In this document: positions 57,441-64,000 of the stretch, one piece after another | Layout: each line of letters starts with the position of its first letter | Numbering within the stretch: position 1 is the stretch's first letter | From: Limnoperna fortunei | Taxonomy: Eukaryota > Mollusca > Bivalvia > Mytilida > Modiolidae | Direction of reading: 5' to 3' | DNA: 64,000 nucleotides | Assembly: GCA_944474755.1 (NCBI GenBank) | Contig: OX104125.1 | Span: 47,317,599 to 47,381,598 of the forward strand | Made by a program: the position numbers and the translations under genes | The notes under the pieces: generated by a model | The model's input: only the letters and a program-made list of their open reading frames with translations | The model's database searches: none | What the model was told of the DNA's origin: nothing

Positions 57441-57701
57441 AGGTTGTCAGATTATAATAAGCCTAACTTCGGACAAAAGCTGCTAACTTGTTTAGAGCGC
57501 GTTATATTCCTTGCACGAAAATGACTCCTTTTTTAGTTTTCGAAAAATGAACACTTATTCTAGCAGCTCCAAAGACTAAATTCTAAACACTATAAAAGTA
57601 CAATATATATATATATATATGAAACTCAAGTTAAGAGCATCAAACATTATATTTTTCCCTCCCTTTGGTCAAGCCAATACCCTGAATTGGTTTTATAAAT
57701 A
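57441..57701. other. No gene recognised; (TA)n run
   Basis: A (AT)n run lies at 57603-57620. The part at 57510-57580 resembles 3385-3445. Confidence 0.45.
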
Positions 57702-57830
57702 CTCATGGGGTACGGTGTTGTACAAATTTACACACGGGGAGCGCACCTTAATTTGATTCTTTTATATCAAGCTACAATATATAGACCAACCCGTGTGTTA
57801 ATGAGTACAACACCATACAAACCATGAGTT
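57702..57830. mobile_element. Imperfect hairpin element
   Basis: 'tactcatggggtacggtgtt' and 'gtacaaatttacacacggg' pair with 'cccgtgtgttaatgagtac' and 'aacaccatacaaaccatgag'. The loop is 'gaatt'-rich. Related to 54391-54525. Confidence 0.8.
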
Positions 57831-58021
57831 TTTTTGTATTCGAATAGGACAAAACAGCAGTTTTCTGGTTTTGTTCGTACTAGGTACGCGGCAATTTGAC
57901 GGTTTCCATGTTACTCCGACGCATTTGTTTGTGTTTAAATTTTAAAATATTATGCATCATTTTAAGGTGTTGTATAGTAAAACCATTTTAAGATATAACA
58001 ATATAAATTTACACAGTTATT

Positions 58022-58356
58022 TAATGATTACAGTAACAGGGTCATGCTCTATAGTTACAGGGTCATTCTCTATAGTTACACGGTCATGCTCTATAGTTAC
58101 AGGGTCATGCTCTATAATGGATTACAGGGTCATGCTGTATATATAGTAATAGGGCAATGCTCCATGGTTACATGGTCATGCTCTATAATTAGTTACAAGG
58201 TCATGCTCTATAATTTAGTTACAAGGTCATACTCTATATATAGTTACAGGGTCATGCTTTATATATAGTTACAGGGTCATGCTCTGTAGTAACAGGGTCA
58301 TGCTCTATAGTAACAGGGTCATGCTCTATATATAGTTACAGGATCATGCTCTTTAT
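58022..58356. repeat. 21-bp satellite, left block
   Basis: Units 'gttacagggtcatgctctat' plus one base repeat at about 21 bp, with some longer variants ('ctataatggattacaggg', 'ctatatatagttac'). Interrupted at 58357 by the foldback element. Same family as 59593-59668 and 61223-62866. Confidence 0.93.
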
Positions 58357-59576
58357 GCCGTTATAATCCAATGTTAGTTTTGTGATTTGTCGGATTAACA
58401 TTTGCATACTGTAACAAACATTCCGTAGTAAGAATCCAGTAATTTACATTCGACACCTTGCCAAGATGCATGATACCATTTTCGGGGTTCTGAATGTTTT
58501 TATTCAGAAATTTAAGTGTAACTAAACCGAGACACGAATGTCAATTAATACATAACGCACAGCGGGTTATTAAAAACGGCAATAATTATTATCACGTGTC
58601 AATAATGATCGATCTTAAAAACGAAACCGATAAAAAAATGGTGACACTGTCGAAAGATATCAAGATTAACCATTGTTATGATAATGATACATGTATATGA
58701 TTAGACATGTACATGCAACTACTTTTGGACATCAAAGTGCCGGGTGTGACTAACTTCCCCTCCGCTACATTACTAGTAATGGGACTAAATTCGTACCCTC
58801 GCCAAAAAAACCAGGTTAAGATTATTCGTTCTAGCTCCATATTTACAAGGTCATGCTCTATAATTACAGGGTCATGTTTAGAACGAATAATCGTACCCTC
58901 GCTTTTTTTTTGGCGAGGGTACGAATTTAGTCCCATTACTAGTAATGTAGCTGAGCGGGAGTGAATCACTCCCGGCACTTTGATGTCCAAAATAAATTGC
59001 ATATACAATCATACGTGGTCGATCTTGATATCTTTCGACAGTGTCACCATTTTTTCATCGGTTTCGTGTTTAAAATCGATCATTATTGATACGTAATGAT
59101 AGTTATTGCCGTTTTTAATAACCCGCTGTGCTTTGTGTATTAATTGACATTCGTGTCTCCTTTTAATTACGTTTACTACATGAAAAACTTTGAGAAACCC
59201 GAAAATGAATGGCCAGTTGCAGCTTGGGTAATACATATATAAATTACTAGATTCTTACTACGGAATGGTTGTTATAGTATGCAAATTAGCACGTTTATAA
59301 CAAAATTAGGTCACATTATCCATATACGGAAAAATGATCAACATAGCATTTTCCACGTGCATCTTCCAAGACGAAAAAAGAAATTTCTTCAATAAAGATC
59401 GTTTCCCGTTAGTTTTGCAATGTCTAAAGCTTTAATAACGTAAAGAAGATGAATATTATGTTTGAATTTTGTATAAATTGACCGAAGTTTGAATTTTTTA
59501 TTTGCTACATTTGTAATAGGACTGAATTCTGCCGTTAATCCGACAAATCACAAAACTAACTTCGGATTATAACGGC
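58357..59576. mobile_element. 1.2-kb foldback element inside the 21-bp satellite
   Basis: The ends GCCGTTATAATCC (58357) and 'ggattataacggc' (59564-59576) are inverted. Each adjoins 'gttagttttgtgatttgtcg' or its inverse, and each end is itself a small hairpin. The arms then match inwards through 'cattccgtagtaagaatc', 'agcgggttattaaaaacggc', 'gtgacactgtcgaaagatat' and 'gtaatgggactaaattcgta'. The centre (58846-58881) holds two units of the surrounding 21-bp satellite. Similar frames occur in both arms (58494-58700 +, 59009-59236 -). Confidence 0.92.
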
Positions 59577-59668
59577 AGTAAAATTCGGCTTAGGTCATGT
59601 TCCATATTACAGGGTAGTGTTCTATAGTTACTGGGTCATGCTCAATAGTTACAGCGTCGTGCTTTATA
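59577..59668. repeat. 21-bp satellite, middle block
   Basis: After 'cagtaaaattcggcttagg' (an extension of the foldback terminus also seen at 41400), units 'gttactgggtcatgctcaat' and 'agttacagcgtcgtgcttta' resume until the retrotransposon's (TAA)n end. Confidence 0.85.
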
Positions 59669-59884
59669 GTTATAATAATAATAATAATTGCCTTTATTTA
59701 TACAGAATTACATAATTTAGCACATTTGCTAGTTTACATTATGGTCCTGTTGTAATTACATATTTACAGACATGTTAGAAAGTTCACAATACAAAAAAAA
59801 AACAAAAAAAACAACAACAACAACAAATAATAATAATATTTAATAATACGCATGCAACACATACAATAATTTCAATAGCAGTTT

Positions 59885-61222
59885 TCAATTTTGACTGTTA
59901 AAATATCTATTTAAATAAGATGTTTTAAAAGATGACAAAGTTGTGCATTCTCTTATTTCTTTAGGCAACTCGTTCCATAATCTAGTTCCAGAAAAAGTAA
60001 AAGATCTTTGATAATATTCTGTACGACATGATGGAGCATACAGTAAATTGTCACTACTACCCCTGGTATTTCGAGTGCTTACAGTGGAAATATATCTAAA
60101 TACATTCATATAACTAGGTGTTAAGTTATGTAGAACTTTAAAAATCAAAATAAGTTTTCTAAAAATAAAATAATCGGATATTGGCATCCATCTGAGTAAG
60201 GAGAACATTTCATTGCTCGGCTTTCTAAAATCATGCACATTTAAAATTATACGATTATAGGATAAATTATACAATCCATATTTGACTTGTTTTTTGAATA
60301 CACCATACAGTGCAATAGTAATTAAAATGTGGAAAAATAATACTATTATAAACTTTTAATAAAGCGTCATTTGACATAAAACATCGTAATCTCCCAAGCA
60401 CACCAAGTTTCTTTGATATTTTTTTTACCAAGTAAATTTAAATGGGTTGACCATGTTAAAGATTGGTCAATAGTAACACCAAGTAATTTTGCATCTTTGA
60501 CATTTTCTAAAGTTACATCATCAATTTTTATACATATATTATTAACTTTTGATAATCTCTGACTAGTACCTATAACCATACACTGAGTTTTCTTTAGGTT
60601 CATTGTTAATTTGTTTTGGTTCATCCACTGTATTGAGTTATATTGTTTGTTTGTTTGTTGATGGTGTTTAACGCCACTTTCAGCAATTTTTCAGCTATAT
60701 CATGGCGTCCAGTTTTTATTGGGGGAGGAAGCCGGAGTACCCGGAGAAAACCCCCGACCTGCGGTAGGAAAACTGGCAATCCTTGTCAATTAAGATTGGA
60801 GTCGAGTACACCCTGCCTGCAGTGAGAATCGAACCCGCAATCTCAGTGTTGACAGACCACGTGATCAATAGTAGACGAACTACCTTGACCACTCGGCCAC
60901 TATTGAGTTATACAAATCTCGCGTTAATTTAAATTCAATAACATCAATTGATTATCACAAACATCAGTTGACGTGTCATCTGCATATATAGTAGTATTAC
61001 AATATTTATGACATTTAGGATAGTCATTGACAAAAAGAATGAAAAACAAGGGACCTAGAATAGAGCCCTGTGGTACTCCGGATTAGGCACAGATAATTCA
61101 CCCTTCCAGCCTACACATTGTACACGATCAGCAAGATATGATTTAAACCATTCATATGTGTTATTACAAATTCCAAAAGACAATAACTTATGTAAAAGAA
61201 CTCTATGGTTAACAGTGTCGAA
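59885..61222 (-). pseudogene. Non-LTR reverse transcriptase, C-terminal part
   Basis: From 61222 leftwards the frame gives SKAFDTVNHRVLLHKLLSFG (motif A aspartate in AFD) and NTYEWFKSYLADRVQCV. After a frame change it reads GVPQGSILGPLFF, then a short block to YADDTS, motif C with both aspartates. A SINE then separates NQNKLTMNLKKTQCMVIGTS and LLGVTIDQSLTWSTHL (60624-60367). A further frame (60274-59885) carries the C-terminal domain common in these elements: APSCRTEYYQRSFTFSGTRL and WNELPKEIRECTTLSSFK, with a stop at 59885. Endonuclease and the N-terminal half are missing. Frameshifts and the SINE make it inactive. Confidence 0.93.
60643..60900 (-). mobile_element. Full-length tRNA-derived SINE with perfect 12-bp target duplication
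   Basis: The best copy in the window. Read on the minus strand it starts TGGCCGAGTGGTCAAGG (A-box), has GGGTTCGATTCTC (B-box, 60824-60836), then a body with 'ggattgccagttttcctacc', 'tctccgggtactccggcttc' and 'actggacgccatgatatagc'. It ends with the conserved 'gctgaaagtggcgttaaac' and a (CAAA)n tail. TATTGAGTTATA stands on both sides (60631-60642 and 60901-60912), a perfect target-site duplication. RNA polymerase III would transcribe such an element and a LINE would supply its reverse transcriptase. It resembles V-SINE/RUDI-like bivalve repeats as I remember them. Confidence 0.95.
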
Positions 61223-62866
61223 AGCTTTACTTAGTTACAGGGCCATACTCTATAGTTACATTGTCATGCTCAATAGTTACAAGGTCATGCTCTATAGTTA
61301 CAAGGGCCATACTCTATAGTTACGGGGTCTTGCTTTATAGCTACAGGGTCATGCTCTATGGTTACGGGGTCGTGCTTTATAGTTACAGGGCCATACTCTA
61401 TAGCTACAGGACCATACTCTATAGTTACAGGGCCATACTTTATAGTTACAGGGCCATTCTCTATAGTTACAGGGCTATACTCTATAGTTGCAGTGTCATG
61501 CTCTATAGTTACTGGGTCATGCTCTATAGTTACAGGGCCGTACTCTATAATTACAGGGCCGTACTCTATAGTTACAGGGTCATACTTTATAGTTACAAGG
61601 CCATGCTCTATAGTTACAGGGCTATAATCTATAGTTACAGGGCCATACTCTATAGTTACAGGGCCATGCTCTATAGTTACTGAAACATGCTCTATAGTTA
61701 CAGCGTCGTGCTTTATAGTTACAGGGCCATACTCTATAGTTACAGGGTCATGCTCAATAGTTACAAGGTCATGCTCTGTAGTAACAAGGGCCATACTCTA
61801 TAGTTACAGGGTCGTGCTTTATAGTTACAGGGCCATACACTATAGCTACAAGGCCAAACTCTATAGTAACAGGGTCATGCTCTATAGTTACAGGGCCATA
61901 CTCTATAGTTACAGGGCCATACTTTATAGTTACAGGGCCATTCTCTATAGTTACAGGGCTATACTCTATAGTTGCAGTGTCATGCTCTATAGTTACTGGG
62001 TCATGCTCTATAGTTACAGGGCCGTACTCTGTAATTACAGGGCCGTACTCTATAGTTACAGGGCTATGCTCTATAGTTACAGGGTCATACTTTATAGTTA
62101 CAAGGCCATGCTCTGTAGTTACAGGGCTATAATCTATAGTTACAGGGCCATACTCTATAGTTACAGGGTCATACTCTATCGTTACAGTTTAATGCTCTAT
62201 AGTTACAGGGTCGTGCTTTATAGTTACAGGGTCATGCTCTATCGTTACAGTGTCATGCTCTATAGTTACTGGGTCATGCTTTATAGTTACAGGGTCGTGC
62301 TCTATAGTTACAAGGCCATACTCTATAGTTACAGGGCCATACTTTATAGTTACAGGGCCATACTCTATCGTTACAGGGCCATACTTTATAGTTATAGGGT
62401 CGTGCTTTATAGTTACAGGGTCGTGCTCTATAGTTACAGGGCCATACTCTATAGTTACAGGGCCATACTTTATAGTTTACAGGGCCATACTTTATAGTTA
62501 TAGGGTCGTGCTTTATAGTTACAGTGTCGTGCTTTATAGTTACAGGGTCGTGCTTTATAGTTACAGGGTCGTGCTTTATAGTTACAGGGCCATACTTTAT
62601 AGTTACAGGGTCATACTCTATAATTATAGGGTCGTGCTTTATAGTTACAGGGCCATACTTTATAGTTACAGGGCAATACTCTATCGTTACAGGGCCATAC
62701 TCTTTAGTTACAAGGCCATACTTTATAGTTACAGGGCCATACTCTATAGTTACAGGGCCATATTCTATAGTTACAGGGAAATACTTTATAGTTACAGGGC
62801 CATACTCTATAGTTACAGGGTCATGATCTATAGTTACAGTTTCATGCTCTATAGTTACATTCTTAT
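61223..62866. repeat. 21-bp satellite, right block, about 78 units
   Basis: Units 'ctatagttacagggccatac' plus T, with G/A and C/T variants ('gggtcatgc', 'gggtcgtgc', 'gggccgtac'). The 21-bp period is divisible by three, so frames of 100-238 codons open in both directions (YSYRAIL repeats). A few 22-bp units, e.g. at 62475, break them. Variant blocks recur: 61423-61640 is largely repeated at 61891-62135, so segments of about 470 bp have been duplicated. Confidence 0.97.
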
Positions 62867-62884
62867 TGCTATTATTCTCTTCTA

Positions 62885-63112
62885 TTCTAAAGACAATGAT
62901 CTGTCAACACTGAGGTTGCGGGTTCGAGTCTTACTACGGATAGGGTGTACTCGACTGCATTCTTAATTGATCAGGATTGCGAGTTTTCCTACCGAAGGTA
63001 GAAGGTTTTCTCCGGGTACACCGGCTTCCTCCCCGATAAAAACTGGACGCCATAAAATAGCTGACAAATTAATGAAAGTGGCGATAAACATTATTAAATA
63101 CGAACAAACAAT
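62885..63112 (+). mobile_element. SINE, forward, head partly lost
   Basis: Starts at 'ctgtcaacactgaggttgcg' and 'ggttcgagtcttactacgga' (B-box). It runs through 'gtgtactcgactgcattctt', 'tctccgggtacaccggcttc' and 'actggacgccataaaatagc' to 'gaaagtggcgataaacatta' and an A-rich tail. The A-box segment is absent. It starts right after the satellite. Confidence 0.9.
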
Positions 63113-63117
63113 CAAAT

Positions 63118-63245
63118 ACTACTTTTAACAATATTTTAAACCGTAGCATGGTGTCTATTTAGTGTGGGAGAGGGGGTGGAAAAAAGGGAAAGGAAGTCAT
63201 ACATGTACGCAGGAAAACTATCAACCTTTGTTAATTAAGACATAA
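63118..63245 (-). mobile_element. Degenerate SINE fragment, reverse
   Basis: Order of traces: 'ttttaaaccgtagcatggtg', 'gtgtgggagagggggtgg', 'cgcaggaaaactatcaacct', 'ttgttaattaagacataag'. Matches the reverse SINE at low identity. Confidence 0.45.
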
Positions 63246-63459
63246 GTCGCCTAAATATAAATGACTTACTACTTAAACCACATGGACACCGATACTCAAA
63301 ACAATGGTCTAACTGAAGCTGCCGTGAAAACGAGGTCGGGTGATAGGAAGAGTAACAATAATGTTTTGTGTATTTTCTTTTGATGTCTCTGACACATTTG
63401 CCATTTATATGTGACAAGGTTATAAACGCAATTGTCAGCATAATGCAGTAACTTTTCAA
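63235..63459 (-). CDS. Possible small secreted cysteine-containing peptide (weak)
   Basis: A 74-codon frame begins MKSYCIMLTIAFITLSHING, which looks like a signal peptide with a hydrophobic core and a plausible cleavage after ING. It is followed by a basic chain with cysteines in KCV, HYCY, DHCF and YRCPCG. Its last codons overlap a SINE fragment. A second frame (63296-63526) overlaps. No family recognised, no promoter or splice evidence. Random occurrence is quite possible in AT-rich DNA. Confidence 0.15.
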   Translation of the reverse strand: MKSYCIMLTIAFITLSHINGKCVRDIKRKYTKHYCYSSYHPTSFSRQLQLDHCFEYRCPCGLSSKSFIFRRLMS

Positions 63460-63721
63460 TATCTTGTTTAAGGGTACAACAAAGCTTTATTAGATTGGGA
63501 GATGCAAAAGAAAACAACATATTCAAGGTTGGGAACGTTTTATTATAATACAGCCTCTATGTCAAGCGTGTTTCAGTGCAGCAAATGACACTATTGGGTC
63601 TAAAATACATGCTGTTCATGTATGATTTGAACAAAATATTGACTTAAAAAGCTTCTTTAACTCATTACATCACAATATAATATTAAATATACGCACAGAA
63701 CATAAAATAACTTAATTGAAA

Positions 63722-63866
63722 ATGATTGTCAGTTTTCCTATCGAAGGTCGGGTGTTTTCTTCGAGTACTCCGGCTTCCTCCCAAATAAAAACTGCACGAC
63801 ATGAAAGGCATGCTATAGTTGAAAAATTGCTGAAAGTGGCGTTAAACAACATATAAACAAAAACAT
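63722..63866 (+). mobile_element. SINE, 3' half, forward
   Basis: 'attgtcagttttcctatcga', 'ttcgagtactccggcttcct', 'aaaactgcacgacatgaaag', 'gctgaaagtggcgttaaaca' and an A-rich tail. The tRNA-like head is missing. Confidence 0.9.
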
Positions 63867-64000
63867 AAAATAACTTCTGCAACATAGATATACAAGGTTT
63901 TAAAATTATTATCCTACAAACAAATATGTGGAATAATTCGGCGGCGAATTTATGATCTCAATGACATTAAAAGTTTTCTTGTATAAATTAAAGCAACACG

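Larger units (their letters stand above)
59669..61222 (-). mobile_element. 5'-truncated non-LTR retrotransposon
   Basis: Minus-strand element whose 3' end is a (TAA)n/(ATT)n microsatellite at 59669-59690. Its 5' end is cut inside the reverse transcriptase at 61222. Satellite units lie directly on both sides. It is itself interrupted by a SINE (60643-60900). The clade is not resolved; the microsatellite 3' end and C-terminal domain suit CR1/L2/jockey-like groups. Confidence 0.9.

Noticed and set aside
60824..60900. tRNA gene at the SINE head
   Set aside because: It is the tRNA-like head of a SINE with a body, a CAAA tail and a target duplication, not a free tRNA gene.
61261..62966. Proteins of YSYRAIL or EHDPVTI repeats (up to 238 codons)
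   Set aside because: A 21-bp satellite read in phase; open in both directions, with no start context or non-repeat domain.

Overview
This window is AT-rich, gene-poor nuclear DNA from an animal, most likely a mollusc and probably a bivalve. The main evidence is a tRNA-derived SINE found in many copies. Its tail carries the motif GTTTAACGCCACTTTC (on the + strand) next to a (CAAA)n end. From memory it resembles the V-SINE/RUDI-type repeats of bivalves; no search was run. Tc1, piggyBac, Penelope-like and non-LTR remnants fit the same origin. I found no confident host gene, rRNA gene or canonical tRNA gene. Nearly all long open frames lie in tandem repeats whose period is a multiple of three, or in transposon debris.

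Layout. 1-4.6 kb: single-copy-looking DNA with SINE pieces and a 26-bp array. 4.68-12.11 kb: a 7.4-kb array of 24/27-bp units with a roughly 0.95-kb higher-order period. 12.97-14.30 kb: a 41-bp array grading into a 75-bp array. 14.60-16.17 kb: a 118-bp array built from the 3' half of a SINE, with the rest of that SINE at its right edge. 16.53-18.05 kb: a 95-to-90-bp array. 18-25.8 kb: SINE pieces, two copies of one MITE, a Penelope-like reverse transcriptase remnant, a possible LTR, a hairpin and another MITE. 25.85-27.69 kb: an exactly 100-bp array. 28.66-29.98 kb: a dead Tc1-type transposon. 31.02-31.32 kb: a short internally deleted Penelope-like remnant. 33.19-37.40 kb: an inverted-repeat structure with a 48-bp minisatellite in its arm. 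39.57-44.37 kb: a piggyBac-type element with TTAA at both ends, perfect 14-bp inverted termini, two probable introns and nested insertions. 45.04-46.73 kb: a foldback MITE beside a 49-bp array. 47-57.9 kb: mostly unannotated DNA with hairpins, a 32-bp and a 49-bp array. 58.02-62.87 kb: a 21-bp satellite interrupted by a foldback element and by a non-LTR retrotransposon that itself carries a SINE. 62.9-64 kb: more SINE copies.

How it fits together. About 19 kb (close to 30 percent) is tandem repeat from some eighteen unrelated families, several visibly made from mobile elements: 118 bp from a SINE, 52 bp from piggyBac coding sequence, 48 bp in the arms of an inverted-repeat element. The window reads as a place where satellites are born, homogenised and then broken up by transposons. 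No operon-like or pathway logic links the genes; the transposase and reverse transcriptase genes are all broken.
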